A DNA stretch of 64,000 bases from Halomonas sp. M20. GTDB taxonomy: Bacteria > Pseudomonadota > Gammaproteobacteria > Pseudomonadales > Halomonadaceae. The translations under genes and the position numbers were made by a program. The stretch is from contig NZ_JACNMQ010000009.1 of the NCBI RefSeq assembly GCF_020622265.1, forward strand, positions 1 to 64,000. The letters run 5' to 3'. A model generated the notes under the pieces. It did not search any database. It had not been told where the DNA came from and saw only the letters and a list, made by a program, of their open reading frames with translations. Below are positions 33,864 to 43,539 of this stretch, one piece after another; position 1 is the first letter of the stretch, and every line of letters begins with the position of its first letter.

Positions 33864-36800
33864 TCACCGCAGGGCGGCCTTCCGCCACAGGAAATATGCC
33901 GCCGGTAATACCAGCAGTGTCAGCAGCACCGCGCTTATCATGCCCCCGACCATGGGGGCGGCGATCCGGCTCATCACCTCGGAGCCGGTGCCCGAGCCAT
34001 ACATGATGGGCAGCAGGCCCACGATGATGGCGGCGGCGGTCATCATCACCGGACGCACCCGCAGCCCGGCGCCGTGCAGAACGGCATGGCGCAGTGTTTC
34101 CGCCCGCGGCTCCACATCATGGCTTTGACAGCGCTCCAGCATCTCGCGGTAGGCCTGATTCAGGTAGACCAGCATGATGACGCCGATCTCGACGGCCACC
34201 CCGGCCAGGGCGATGAAGCCGACCCCGACGGCCACGGAGAAATTGTAGCCCAGCAGGTACATCAGCAGGATGCTGCCCACCATCGCCAACGGCAAGGTGC
34301 CCATGATGATGGCCACCTCGGCCAGGCTTCTAAAGTTCATGTACAGCAATATGATGATGATGGCCAAGGTCAGGGGCACGACATAGGTCAGCTTGGCCTT
34401 GGCACGCTGCATGTACTCGTACTGGCCGGACCAGGTGACGGAGTAACCGGCAGGCAGGTCGAGCTCGTCACGCACCACTTCCTGGGCTTGCCGCACATAA
34501 CTGCCGATATCCACATCCGCGATGTCGACGAACGTCCAGCCATTGAGGCGTGCGTTCTCGCTCTTGATTCCGGGCGGTCCGTCCTCCACCACGACCTCCG
34601 CCACATCGCCCAGGGAAATGCGTTGGCCGTCCGGCGTGACGATCGGCAGCAGGGAGAGCTGCTCGGGGGAGCTGCGGTAATCCTGGGGATAGCGCAGGTT
34701 GACCGGATAACGCTCCAGCCCCTCCACCGTCTGGGTGACATTCATGCCGCCGATCGCGGTGGAGACGACCTGTTGTACATCGGCGATATTGAGCCCGTAT
34801 CGAGCAGCCTTCTCGCGATTGATATCCGCCTTGATGTAACGGCCGCCGGCGACCCGCTCCGAGTAGACCGAGGCGGTGCCTGGCACATCGGCGAGGATCG
34901 TCTCGAGCTGCTGGCCGATGCCCTGGATGGTCTTGAGGTCGGGCCCGGCGACCTTGATGCCCACCGGGGTCTTGATGCCGGTAGCCAGCATGTCGATGCG
35001 CGTCTTGATCGGCATCACCCAGGCGTTGGTGACTCCCGGGAACTTGACCAGGCTGTCCAGCTCCTGCTTGAGCTTCTCGGTCGTCATGCCTTCGCGCCAC
35101 TCATCCCGAGGCTTCAACTGGATGAAGGTCTCGATCATGGTAAGTGGCGCCGGGTCCGTGGCAGTTTCGGCGCGCCCGATCTTCCCGAACACGGTCTTCA
35201 CCTCCGGGACGGTATAGATCAGCTTGTCCGTCTGCTGCAGCAACTCCCGGGCCTTGCCGATGGAGATGCCCGGATAGGTGGTAGGCATGTACATCAGGTC
35301 GCCCTCATCCAGCGGCGGGATGAACTCGCTGCCGATCTGGGTCGCCGGCCAGAGCCCGACCACGGCGACGAACGCCGCGCCGGCCAGGGTCGACTTCGGG
35401 AACCGCAGGACCCCGCGCAATACCGGCATGTATATGGCGATCAACAGCCGATTGAGCGGGTTCTTGTGCTCCGGCAACACCTTGCCGCGGATGAAGTAGC
35501 CCATCAGCACCGGCACCAGGGTCACGGCCAGAGCCGCGGAGGCCGCCATTGCATAGGTCTTGGTGAAGGCCAGCGGCGAAAACATGCGGCCTTCCTGAGC
35601 CTCCAGGGTGAACACCGGCACGAAGCTGACGGTGATGATCAATAGGCTGAAGAACAGCGCCGGGCCCACTTCGCTGGCGGACTCCGCGACGATCTTCCAG
35701 CGGTTCTCCCGCGTCAGCGGCGTTCGCTCCATGTGCTTGTGCATGTTTTCGATCATCACGATGGCACCGTCGATCATCGCGCCGATGGCAATGGCGATGC
35801 CGCCGAGGGACATGATATTGGCGTTGATGCCTTGCAGGTGCATCACGATGAAAGCGGCCAGGATGCCCACGGGCAGGCTGACGATGGCCACCAGGGAAGA
35901 GCGGACATGGAACAGAAACACCACGCACACCAGGGCAACGACAATGAACTCTTCCAGCAGCTTGTACCAGAGATTCTCCACCGCGCTGTCGATCAGGCCG
36001 GAGCGGTCGTAGACAGGCACGATCTCGACCCCCTCGGGCAACCCTTGCTTGAGCTCCTCGAGCTTGGACTTGATCCCCTCGATGGTCTTTTGCGCATTCT
36101 CGCCGAAGCGCATGACGACGACGCCACCCACGGTTTCGCCCTCGCCGTTGAGCTCCGCCAGGCCGCGACGCATCTGCGGGCCAAGGCTGATGTCGGCCAC
36201 ATCCTTCAACAGCAGCGGGGTGCCGTTGGCATCCAGCCCCAAGGGGATACTGGCGAGATCCTCGACGCTCTGGATATAGCCGGTGGCGCGAATCATGTAC
36301 TCGGCCTCGGCCATTTCCACCACCGAGGCGCCGACTTCCTGGTTGCCTCGTTCGATCGCCAGTTGGATCTTCGACAGTGGGATCTCGAAGGCCCGTAGCT
36401 TTTCCGGGTCGACCTGCACCTGATACTGCTTGACCATGCCGCCGATGGCCGCGACTTCGGACACCCCCGGCACGGTTTGCAGCTCGTACTTGAGGAACCA
36501 GTCCTGGAGGCTGCGCAACTGGCTGATGTCGTGCTCACCGGTCTTGTCCACCAGAGCGTAGAGGTAGACCCAGCCCACGCCGGTGGCGTCCGGGCCGAGC
36601 TGCGGCCGGGCGTTGGAAGGCAGCGTCGGCGCCACCTGACTCAGGTATTCCAGCACGCGGCTACGCGCCCAGTAGGGGTCGGTCTCTTCGTCGAAGATCA
36701 CGTAGACGTAGGAGTCACCGAAGAACGAGTAGCCGCGTACCGTCACCGCACCCGGCACCGACAGCATGGCGGTAGTCAGGGGGTAGGTGACCTGGTCCTC

Positions 36801-36983
36801 CACCACCTGAGGTGCCTGGCCAGGGTAACTCGTCTTGACGATCACCTGGACGTCGGAGAGATCGGGAAGCGCATCGACCGGCGTGTTCTTCAATGAGAAC
36901 AGCCCGCCGCCGATCACGATGAAGGTGGCCAGCAACACGAAGAAGCGGTTGCTGACGGACCAGCGAATAATAGATTCAATCAT
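33864..36983 (-). CDS. cusA: Heavy-metal efflux RND pump (CusA/CzcA family)
   Basis: 1039-aa inner-membrane RND protein, 12 helices and two large periplasmic loops. TM4 carries GAMIDGAIVMIENMHKHME, the acidic relay motif of the heavy-metal group. The length and the motif PTTYPGISIGKA fit the monovalent (Cu+/Ag+) subgroup better than CzcA, though this is inference. Downstream of cusB (11-nt gap) and cusC on the same strand. Confidence 0.92.
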   Translation of the reverse strand: MIESIIRWSVSNRFFVLLATFIVIGGGLFSLKNTPVDALPDLSDVQVIVKTSYPGQAPQVVEDQVTYPLTTAMLSVPGAVTVRGYSFFGDSYVYVIFDEETDPYWARSRVLEYLSQVAPTLPSNARPQLGPDATGVGWVYLYALVDKTGEHDISQLRSLQDWFLKYELQTVPGVSEVAAIGGMVKQYQVQVDPEKLRAFEIPLSKIQLAIERGNQEVGASVVEMAEAEYMIRATGYIQSVEDLASIPLGLDANGTPLLLKDVADISLGPQMRRGLAELNGEGETVGGVVVMRFGENAQKTIEGIKSKLEELKQGLPEGVEIVPVYDRSGLIDSAVENLWYKLLEEFIVVALVCVVFLFHVRSSLVAIVSLPVGILAAFIVMHLQGINANIMSLGGIAIAIGAMIDGAIVMIENMHKHMERTPLTRENRWKIVAESASEVGPALFFSLLIITVSFVPVFTLEAQEGRMFSPLAFTKTYAMAASAALAVTLVPVLMGYFIRGKVLPEHKNPLNRLLIAIYMPVLRGVLRFPKSTLAGAAFVAVVGLWPATQIGSEFIPPLDEGDLMYMPTTYPGISIGKARELLQQTDKLIYTVPEVKTVFGKIGRAETATDPAPLTMIETFIQLKPRDEWREGMTTEKLKQELDSLVKFPGVTNAWVMPIKTRIDMLATGIKTPVGIKVAGPDLKTIQGIGQQLETILADVPGTASVYSERVAGGRYIKADINREKAARYGLNIADVQQVVSTAIGGMNVTQTVEGLERYPVNLRYPQDYRSSPEQLSLLPIVTPDGQRISLGDVAEVVVEDGPPGIKSENARLNGWTFVDIADVDIGSYVRQAQEVVRDELDLPAGYSVTWSGQYEYMQRAKAKLTYVVPLTLAIIIILLYMNFRSLAEVAIIMGTLPLAMVGSILLMYLLGYNFSVAVGVGFIALAGVAVEIGVIMLVYLNQAYREMLERCQSHDVEPRAETLRHAVLHGAGLRVRPVMMTAAAIIVGLLPIMYGSGTGSEVMSRIAAPMVGGMISAVLLTLLVLPAAYFLWRKAALR

Positions 36984-36994
36984 GATGCCTTTCC

Positions 36995-38281
36995 CTATTC
37001 GCTGTCGCTTTTCATGGTGTGATCCATTCCCGCATGCTCACCCTGAGCTTGGGCAGAGTCGTCTTGTTGGCCATGATTCATGCGCATGAAGTCCGAGGTC
37101 TTGCTGGATTCCGAATCCAACAGGAACTGAGCGGAGGTAACGATGCGCTCACCCACCGACAGCCCGTCGAGAATCTCGACGACGTCCTCGCCAATGCGGC
37201 CAACCCTCACCTCGACCGACTTGAACTTGCCGTCTCCGAGGGCCAGAACGACTCGGTTCTGCTCACCGGTACGAATAAGTGCTTCGCGGGGAATCTGCTG
37301 GGCGGTGTTATCGCTACGGCTATGAATCGTCAGCTGCATGAACATGTTGGGCTTGAGTAGCCTGTCGCTATTGTCGAGCCGCGTTCTCACCTGTGCCGTG
37401 CGCGTCTTGCTATTCAGTGTCGGGTAGATGTAATCCACTAAGCCGTTCCAGGTCTTGCCAGGGAGATACTCAGAGGTGAGAGTGACCTTGTCCCCCTCTT
37501 CGACGAGGGCCGCCTGACGCTCGAACACCTCGCCTACCACCCAGACCTCCTCCAAGGCACCGATCGACAGCATGGTGGTGCCCGGCTTGACGAAGAACCC
37601 CTCACGGATATTCAGGTTATCGATGACGCCATTCTGTGGCGCGAAAGTCGTGACGGACTGTTTGACCCGCTTCGAATTCTTGACCTCCCGGATAGCGGAA
37701 GCAGGAACCTGTAACGCTTCCAGTCGTTCTTCAGCGGCTTGAATCAATCGCGAATTGCCACGATTGATCGCCAGCACGAGTTCCTGCTGGGCGTTCACCA
37801 GAGTGGGCGAATAGATGTCGTAAAGTGGTTCGCCCTTTTCGACCGGATCGCCTTCCGATTTTACGTATAGCTTTTCAATCCAGCCTTCGACCCGTGGGTG
37901 GATATGCACCAGTTGATCTTCGTCGTACTGCACGTAACCGATCGTTCTTATCCCCGAGTCGAACACGCCTTTGTCCACTTGAGCCGTGCGAACCCCCAAG
38001 TTGTTTTCGATGGCCGGTGAGATACGCACGACTCCGGCGCCTTCATCCTGCGCTGTACTCTCTTCTTCGTAGACGGGAATCAAATCCATCCCCATGGGGG
38101 ATTTACCCGGCTGGTCTCGCTGGTAATTGGGGTCCATCGGTGCCACCCAATAAAGAGGCTCCTGGCTATCGCTTTCCTCGGCCACCGGCTCCTTCATCAG
38201 CGTCGCATAGGCGCTATAACCCGCGATGCCGAGCGCGGCTCCCACCATCAACAACAGCACATACAGTACGACTCTTTTCAT
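36995..38281 (-). CDS. cusB: Periplasmic adaptor (membrane fusion) protein of Cus system
   Basis: 428 aa. N-terminal anchor, then a heavy-metal-binding domain (YWVAPMDPNYQRDQPGKSPMGMDLIPV) with the Met and Cys-free pattern of CusB, a hairpin and barrel. The C-terminus contains several His and Met residues. Bridges cusA and cusC. Start at 38281 with GAGG upstream; a longer frame adds six residues. Confidence 0.92.
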   Translation of the reverse strand: MKRVVLYVLLLMVGAALGIAGYSAYATLMKEPVAEESDSQEPLYWVAPMDPNYQRDQPGKSPMGMDLIPVYEEESTAQDEGAGVVRISPAIENNLGVRTAQVDKGVFDSGIRTIGYVQYDEDQLVHIHPRVEGWIEKLYVKSEGDPVEKGEPLYDIYSPTLVNAQQELVLAINRGNSRLIQAAEERLEALQVPASAIREVKNSKRVKQSVTTFAPQNGVIDNLNIREGFFVKPGTTMLSIGALEEVWVVGEVFERQAALVEEGDKVTLTSEYLPGKTWNGLVDYIYPTLNSKTRTAQVRTRLDNSDRLLKPNMFMQLTIHSRSDNTAQQIPREALIRTGEQNRVVLALGDGKFKSVEVRVGRIGEDVVEILDGLSVGERIVTSAQFLLDSESSKTSDFMRMNHGQQDDSAQAQGEHAGMDHTMKSDSE

Positions 38282-38314
38282 ACCGACCTCTTGAACCAAG
38301 AAAACAATAAGCGG

Positions 38315-39616
38315 TTACTCAACACCTGCAAGGTAATAATTGATTGCAGCGATCAACTTCTGTCGCTCGACTGCGATATTCAGAAATTCGATCTTGGTAT
38401 CAAGCTCGTCGATGTAGGATCTGACGGCCTCGGCAAAGTCGCCATCGTCGTTGTTATAGGCTTCGAGAGAGACTTCTGCTTGTTCATCCAACTGAGGAAG
38501 AAGCTGGGTAGAATAGAGATCCATTCGTTCATTCAAACGAACGAGCTGGACCTTGCTTTTCTCGAGATTGGCCAGCATATTTCTCAGCAGAAGTGATTTA
38601 TCCGTCTTGGTGGACTCAGCTTTTGCAACGGCGGCAACCACTTCCTTGTCTTGCTTCTTTTCCGTAAAAATAGGCACATCGAAGGCCACACCTGCGGTAA
38701 AGAGTCCAGCCCTATCGTTTCCCATAGGGTCATCGGCACGATATCCGTATTTTGCCGTGACACTCCACTCGGGCCAGTACTTCTGATAGGCCAGATCGAC
38801 CCCGGTTTTAACCGCTTCGATCTTCATATCCAGTGCTTGCACGGCGGGGTGACGTGCCAGCATTTGGCCCGCTTCTCGCCGGGAGAGCTCTGCCGATGCC
38901 TGGGCGATTTCCGGCATGGCCAGGGTCAGCTCGGGTAGCTCACCCGCCAGGGGTTGCGCAATGGCCGCATCGCCTATCCATTCCGACAGGAGCTGCTGGG
39001 AGGCCTCCCTTTGCTGGTTGAGCGACGTCAAGCGGTCATCCAGTCGGGTCAGTTCCAGCTGGGCTCGAATCACATCCTGCTGACGTGCCTTTCCCAGCGC
39101 GGTGGAGTAATTGACCTGAGCGACATCCACCAGTTGCTCGAAAAGGTCCATATCCTGCTCGATGAGCGCAATGGTCTGTTGCGACTTATAAGCCTCGAGC
39201 CATAGCTGGCTGACTGTCGTTGCGACCTTCGCCTTGCGATCCTGCCGCATGAAAGGGTGCTGCTGCCCAAGTTGTTCCTTCTGCCTTTCCATCAGATCGA
39301 GACTATCCCCGCGGGGAAACATCTGGGTGACGCCGATACTGAACTGCGTCATCGGCTCTTGGTGAGTATTGAAAGTATCCGCAGGAAGGTTGCCTGCAGT
39401 GAGCGAAATCTTGGGATCGGGCAAGGTTCCCGCCGCCGTTGCCTCGGCTTCCAGGGCATCTTGGGTGTATTGGCTGCCGCTGAGCCAAGGGTCACGGGAC
39501 TGCGCCATCTGGACTGCCTGGTTCAATTCCAGCACCGCCTCCTCGCCCCAGGCAGATGGTATTGCGGCCGCCCCCATCAACAGTGCCACTATGGATGTTC
39601 GCCAACCCTGTTTCAT
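38315..39616 (-). CDS. cusC: TolC-family outer-membrane channel of Cus system
   Basis: 433 aa. Signal peptide ending at SAWGEE, two outer-membrane efflux repeats with long coiled-coil helices and C-terminal ADDPM-containing strand. Forms the exit duct for CusAB. Start at 39616 has AGGA upstream. Order on the minus strand is cusC-cusB-cusA, first gene preceded by a copper-type box. Confidence 0.88.
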   Translation of the reverse strand: MKQGWRTSIVALLMGAAAIPSAWGEEAVLELNQAVQMAQSRDPWLSGSQYTQDALEAEATAAGTLPDPKISLTAGNLPADTFNTHQEPMTQFSIGVTQMFPRGDSLDLMERQKEQLGQQHPFMRQDRKAKVATTVSQLWLEAYKSQQTIALIEQDMDLFEQLVDVAQVNYSTALGKARQQDVIRAQLELTRLDDRLTSLNQQREASQQLLSEWIGDAAIAQPLAGELPELTLAMPEIAQASAELSRREAGQMLARHPAVQALDMKIEAVKTGVDLAYQKYWPEWSVTAKYGYRADDPMGNDRAGLFTAGVAFDVPIFTEKKQDKEVVAAVAKAESTKTDKSLLLRNMLANLEKSKVQLVRLNERMDLYSTQLLPQLDEQAEVSLEAYNNDDGDFAEAVRSYIDELDTKIEFLNIAVERQKLIAAINYYLAGVE

Positions 39617-39691
39617 GCGTATTGTTCCTGACATTACCTGCGTGGGATAAAGTATTGCCCTGTGAATCCATCCTTTATAAGTATTGGGCTT

Positions 39692-39723
39692 AGCATATTG
39701 GCTATTACTGAAATGAAACTGAA
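39692..39723 (-). promoter_or_regulatory. TTCAG-N6-TTCAG box with -10, upstream of cusC
   Basis: Minus strand TTCAGTTTCATTTCAG (39708..39723), 10 nt, -10 TATGCT (39692..39697). The start site would be about 70 nt before the cusC ATG. Geometry identical to the copA1 and other boxes in the island. Confidence 0.75.
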
Positions 39724-39740
39724 CGCGTGGGATATTTCTT

Positions 39741-39772
39741 CTGGCGTCTTCTGGCGTCTTCTGGCAGACGCC
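39741..39772. repeat. Short tandem repeat with hairpin upstream of cusC
   Basis: CTGGCGTCTT repeated at 39741 and 39751, with a third partial copy at 39761. GGCGTC (39753..39758) can pair with GACGCC (39767..39772). No function is evident. The rest of the 307-bp gap between cusC and the next gene holds the copper box and the terminator at 39841. Confidence 0.5.
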
Positions 39773-39840
39773 CAGGGGCAGAGAGCCTCAAGCATTGGCT
39801 CCGAGAAGCATCACGGATCGCATCTTGAGCTCATAAAATA

Positions 39841-39868
39841 GCCAGCCTCTCCGAGAGAACAGGCTGGC
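39841..39868 (-). terminator. Terminator of the 126-aa secreted-protein gene
   Basis: Stem GCCAGCCT (39841..39848) / AGGCTGGC (39861..39868), 12-nt loop, followed on the minus strand by TATTTTAT. Ends the transcript from 39924..40304. Confidence 0.65.
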
Positions 39869-39923
39869 CACGGCTTTTCTATGAGAACTACTGCCTGAGT
39901 CCTACGACAGCGCTCTCTACCTT

Positions 39924-40304
39924 TCACTTGTCGAGACGATTGCCGACTGCAGGTTGCTCATGAAGAGGAGAATGGGCAGCGCCTCCCCGATCCGAGGAAC
40001 CATTGACTTGTTCTTTATTTAAATTGATATATGGCTTGGTCTCGGACATTCCACCACTTTGGCCTTGCATGTTGTGTTCTCTGAACATGTTAAGGGCATT
40101 CTGTTTCTTGTTCTCATCTATCTTTTGATTGCGCCATCCACCCTGATTCAGGGCTTCATTGCTAGGCAGGTTTTGCATGACTTTATTAAGTTGCGCGGAC
40201 TGTCCTGTGGTATTTTCATAATCAACCGATGCCAACACCATCGACGCGGATGAAAGGCTGGCGACGGTAACGATCAAGGCAACTGATTTCTTGACTACGT
40301 TCAT
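39924..40304 (-). CDS. Small secreted protein of unknown function, copper-box controlled
   Basis: 126 aa. Clear signal peptide (hydrophobic core LIVTVASLSSASMVLA). The mature part is polar with many Asn, Gln, Gly and two Met-rich bits (NMFREHNMQGQSGGM), no Cys. I do not recognise a family. GAGGAA precedes the ATG and a TTCAG box with correct spacing lies upstream, so it is probably a copper-induced periplasmic protein. Lies between cusC and the small CxxC paralogue. Confidence 0.7.
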   Translation of the reverse strand: MNVVKKSVALIVTVASLSSASMVLASVDYENTTGQSAQLNKVMQNLPSNEALNQGGWRNQKIDENKKQNALNMFREHNMQGQSGGMSETKPYINLNKEQVNGSSDRGGAAHSPLHEQPAVGNRLDK

Positions 40305-40335
40305 GGTATTTCCTCTGCTTTGTGGATATGTTTCT

Positions 40336-40367
40336 ACTATGAACGTATTACCTGAAACTAAACTGAA
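40336..40367 (-). promoter_or_regulatory. TTCAG-N6-TTCAG box with -10, before the 126-aa protein gene
   Basis: Minus strand TTCAGTTTAGTTTCAG (40352..40367), 10 nt, -10 CATAGT (40336..40341), about 30 nt before the ATG. Confidence 0.72.
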
Positions 40368-40395
40368 AACATCAAACTTTTTTGTGACTTTTATA

Positions 40396-40424
40396 TTCAG
40401 CTTATTTTCAGAAAAAAATATACT
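40396..40424 (+). promoter_or_regulatory. Orphan TTCAG-N6-TTCAG box on the plus strand
   Basis: Plus strand TTCAGCTTATTTTCAG (40396..40411), identical in all 16 bases to the copA1 box, followed 7 nt later by TATACT (40419..40424). It faces right, towards the 3' end of 40508..40843, where no plus-strand gene exists. Spacing to the -10 is 3 nt shorter than in the other seven boxes. Confidence 0.55.
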
Positions 40425-40507
40425 TAAGAAGTAGTTTTAATGCAGTTATAAATTGTAAAAGAATTGATAATTGAAAGTTTATTATCTACTCCCGACCACC
40501 AATACAA

Positions 40508-40843
40508 CTAATGGCAACTCCAGGGGTCCTTGGCGGCATTGTCCTTGATGTTCTGATCAACGAACCGGTAATGCTCTTCCTTGAAGCGGTTCCACCAGCC
40601 ATGACTGATTTCAATGTCATGCCTTGTCAGAACCTCTTCGATGCATTCGATACAGATGCGTGATGCATCGTATGCCAGACGAAGCATTCGCTTCCTTTCA
40701 TCGAAAGCCACGCTGTCGAGACCGTAAATCTGATCGATTTCCTGAAGCGCGACCTCGAGCTTTCGTTGACCGCAGGGCTCGAGTTTCAGCTTCCGAATCA
40801 CCAGATTGGCTTCGCTGACGCCAAGACGATATTCCTTACGCAT
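40508..40843 (-). CDS. 111-aa CxxC protein, paralogue A
   Basis: Predicted small cytosolic protein. NLVIRKLKLEPC, a helix, two strands (LDSVAFDERKRMLRLAYD) and RICIECIEEVLTRH suggest a ferredoxin-like, HMA-type fold with a CxxC (CIEC) in an unusual position near the second helix. The tail HGWWNRFKEEHYRFVDQNIKDNAAKDPWSCH ends with Cys-His. About 88 percent identical to 45309..45644. AGGAG precedes the start at 40843; a 24-codon extension is not shared by the paralogue. Function unknown; metal handling is an inference from context. Confidence 0.7.
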   Translation of the reverse strand: MRKEYRLGVSEANLVIRKLKLEPCGQRKLEVALQEIDQIYGLDSVAFDERKRMLRLAYDASRICIECIEEVLTRHDIEISHGWWNRFKEEHYRFVDQNIKDNAAKDPWSCH

Positions 40844-40963
40844 GGGCAGTCTCCTGACCTTTAGGCCCTGCACAAAAAGTGTCTGAGCGTTGCCCGGCTT
40901 TTTAGACAAGGCCAAGTTTATGAACCTTCTCTCGGTACTTCAGTTCTTTTATCTAGCGCCTCG

Positions 40964-41200
40964 CTACTTATCACCCCCTCCCTTGTCGTCATCATTACCG
41001 CCATGCGAACCATGCCCCCGATGCATGAACACATGTATCAGCGGACAGGCGAGCAGGATCAGCCAGGGCAGCGCGCCAAGCAGATGCGCCTTATGATCCT
41101 CCCAAAGCAGGAGCACCACAGCGGCCAACGCCAGCCCGGCAATCAGTGTGAAGCCTCCTTTACTCGGTTTCTGGTCCAGCCAGTGCTTGTCGTCAGCCAT
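40964..41200 (-). CDS. DUF2933 domain small membrane protein
   Basis: 78 aa. A helix pair (GFTLIAGLALAAVVLLLW and LLGALPWLILLACPLIHVFMH) is followed by a His/Gly/Asp-rich tail. The LLACPLIHVFMHRGHG segment is the DUF2933 signature. It is common next to copper P-type ATPases; role unknown, possibly metal binding at the membrane. It starts 2 nt after the ATPase stop, so it is cotranslated. Confidence 0.82.
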   Translation of the reverse strand: MADDKHWLDQKPSKGGFTLIAGLALAAVVLLLWEDHKAHLLGALPWLILLACPLIHVFMHRGHGSHGGNDDDKGGGDK

Positions 41201-41202
41201 GA

Positions 41203-43488
41203 TCAGATCCTCACCCGGCGCAGGCGCAGCGCGTTCGTGACCACCGAGAGCGAGGAGGCGCTCATCGCAAAGGCGGCGAACATCGGCCCGATCAGGATGC
41301 CGAGGAAGGGATAAAGAATCCCAGCGGCGATCGGCACGCCGGCGGCGTTATAGATCAGCGCGAAGAACAGGTTCTGCCTGATATTGCGCATCGTGGCCTG
41401 AGACAGCTTGCGGGCGCGCACGATGCCGTCCAGGTCGCCCTTGACCAGCGTGAAACCTGCGCTTTCGATCGCCACGTCGGCGCCGGTGCCCATGGCAATG
41501 CCGACATCGGCCTGGGCCAGCGCGGGTGCATCGTTCACCCCATCCCCCGCCATGGCGACCTTGCGGTCTTGCTCCTGCAATTCGCGGATGATGCGGGCCT
41601 TGTCCTCGGGCATCACATCGGCGCGGATCTCGTCGATCCCCAGGCGCCCGGCCACCGCTTTCGCCGTCCGCTCGTTGTCGCCGGTGGCCATGATGATGCG
41701 GAAACCTAGTTGGTGCAGCGCCTTCAATGCATCCGGCGTGGTTTCCTTCACCGGGTCGGCGACGCTGACCAGGCCCGCGATGGCGCCATCAAGCACGACG
41801 AACATTACCGTCTCACCCTCGTCCCGGCGGGCATTGGCGGTGTTCGCCAGCTTGCCGCCATCGAGGCCCAGCTCGGTCATCAGCTTGGCATTGCCCAGCG
41901 CCACCGGCTTGCCATCGACCACGCCCTTCACGCCCATGCCGGTGACGGCCTCGAAATCCTCGGCCTTGCCCAGCGTGACCCCGCGCTCCTCGGCACCGGC
42001 GACGATGGCGTCGGCCAGCGGGTGCTCGGAACCCTTTTCCAGGGTCGCGGCCAGGCGCAACACCTCGGTTTCGTCACGCTCCGCTTCCGGCATCACCGCC
42101 ACCAACTTGGGCTTGCCTTCGGTCAGGGTGCCGGTCTTGTCAACGATCAGCGTGTCGACCTTGGCGAAGCGTTCCAGCGCCTCGGCGTTCTTGATCAGCA
42201 CGCCCAGTTGCGCGCCGCGCCCGGTAGCGGTCATGATCGACATCGGCGTGGCAAGTCCCAATGCACATGGGCAGGCGATGATCAGCACCGCCACCGCCGA
42301 GACCAGCGCATAGGAGAGCGCCGGTACCGGCCCCCAGATCGCCCAGGCAATGAAGGCAATCACCGCGACGCCAATGACCGCAGGCACGAACTTGCCTGCC
42401 ACCTTGTCGGCGAATTTCTGAATTGGTGCGCGTGAGCGCTGGGCATTCGCCACCATCTCGACGATCTGGCTGAGCATGGTATCGGCGCCCACCCGGGTGG
42501 CTTCCATGACCAGGCTGCCGGTACCGTTTATCGTGGCCCCGGTGACCTTGTCGCCTTCAACCTTTTCCACCGGCACCGGCTCGCCCGAAATCATCGACTC
42601 GTCGATGGAGGAGCGGCCTTCGACCACCACGCCGTCCACCGGCACCTTGTCGCCGGGCCGTACCCGCAGATGATCGCCCACCTGCACGTCTTCCAGCGCG
42701 ACCTCCTCTTCGGTTCCATCGGGCCGGATCACTCGGGCGGTCTTGGCAGCCATGTCCAGCAGCGCGCGAATCGCCTTGCCGGTGCCTTCCCGGGCACGCA
42801 ACTCCATCACCTGGCCCAATAGCACCAGCGCGACGATCACCGCCGCGGCTTCGAAGTAGACGCCGACATTACCGTTCTCGTCGCGGAAGCCCTCGGGGAA
42901 GATGCCCGGCGCCAGCACCGCGACGATGCTGAAGACATAGGCCGCACCAACCCCCATGCCGATCAGGCTGAACATGTTGAGATTCAGGGTGCGAAACGAA
43001 TTCCAGCCGCGCACGAAAAACGGCCAGCCCGACCACAGGACCACCGGTGTCGCAAGGACAAACTCGATCCACAGCGTGGTGCGCTCACCGAAGAAATCGC
43101 GGATCGCCGTGATGCCCAGGAAAGGGGTCATCGTCAGCACCAGCAGCGGAATCGTGAAAAGGGCCGCGACCCAGAAACGCCGGGTGAAATCCACCAGTTC
43201 GGGATTCTTCCCCTCCTCGCCTACCGCCGCAGACTCCAGCTCCAGCCCCATGCCGCACAGCGGGCATGCGCCGGGCGTGGTCTGCCGAACTTCGGGATGC
43301 ATAGGGCAGGTATAGACGGTACCGGCATGCCCGGCCGGCACCTTGTCGTACTTGCCGCCACGAACCGGTGAAGTGGCTTCATGGTTGGCGTGATGGGTGT
43401 GTCCGTGGCAATTGGCATGATCGACGTTCGCGGAGCCGAGTTCTTCCTTTTGCCTCTGCTTGCCGTGATGGGAATGCTGCTGGGTCAT
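41203..43488 (-). CDS. Copper/silver-type P1B ATPase with N-terminal metal-binding domain
   Basis: 761-aa inner-membrane pump. His-rich leader, then a heavy-metal-binding zinc-ribbon-like domain ([26 protein letters not shown]) in place of HMA repeats; CPC in [12 protein letters not shown]; phosphorylation site [29 protein letters not shown]. This is the SilP/CopF-like group exporting Cu+ or Ag+. The start used (43488) has GAGAGGA upstream; 12 more codons are open. Part of the minus-strand operon 45004 to 40964. Confidence 0.92.
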   Translation of the reverse strand: MTQQHSHHGKQRQKEELGSANVDHANCHGHTHHANHEATSPVRGGKYDKVPAGHAGTVYTCPMHPEVRQTTPGACPLCGMGLELESAAVGEEGKNPELVDFTRRFWVAALFTIPLLVLTMTPFLGITAIRDFFGERTTLWIEFVLATPVVLWSGWPFFVRGWNSFRTLNLNMFSLIGMGVGAAYVFSIVAVLAPGIFPEGFRDENGNVGVYFEAAAVIVALVLLGQVMELRAREGTGKAIRALLDMAAKTARVIRPDGTEEEVALEDVQVGDHLRVRPGDKVPVDGVVVEGRSSIDESMISGEPVPVEKVEGDKVTGATINGTGSLVMEATRVGADTMLSQIVEMVANAQRSRAPIQKFADKVAGKFVPAVIGVAVIAFIAWAIWGPVPALSYALVSAVAVLIIACPCALGLATPMSIMTATGRGAQLGVLIKNAEALERFAKVDTLIVDKTGTLTEGKPKLVAVMPEAERDETEVLRLAATLEKGSEHPLADAIVAGAEERGVTLGKAEDFEAVTGMGVKGVVDGKPVALGNAKLMTELGLDGGKLANTANARRDEGETVMFVVLDGAIAGLVSVADPVKETTPDALKALHQLGFRIIMATGDNERTAKAVAGRLGIDEIRADVMPEDKARIIRELQEQDRKVAMAGDGVNDAPALAQADVGIAMGTGADVAIESAGFTLVKGDLDGIVRARKLSQATMRNIRQNLFFALIYNAAGVPIAAGILYPFLGILIGPMFAAFAMSASSLSVVTNALRLRRVRI

Positions 43489-43539
43489 GGAATCCTCTCC
43501 GTCACTTTGTTGGACTGGTTGCAAAATGCATAAAGGGCC

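Noticed and set aside
34074-35645. Long plus-strand open frame opposite cusA
   Set aside because: Antisense shadow of a GC-rich gene; no signal, motif or ribosome site, and cusA is certain.
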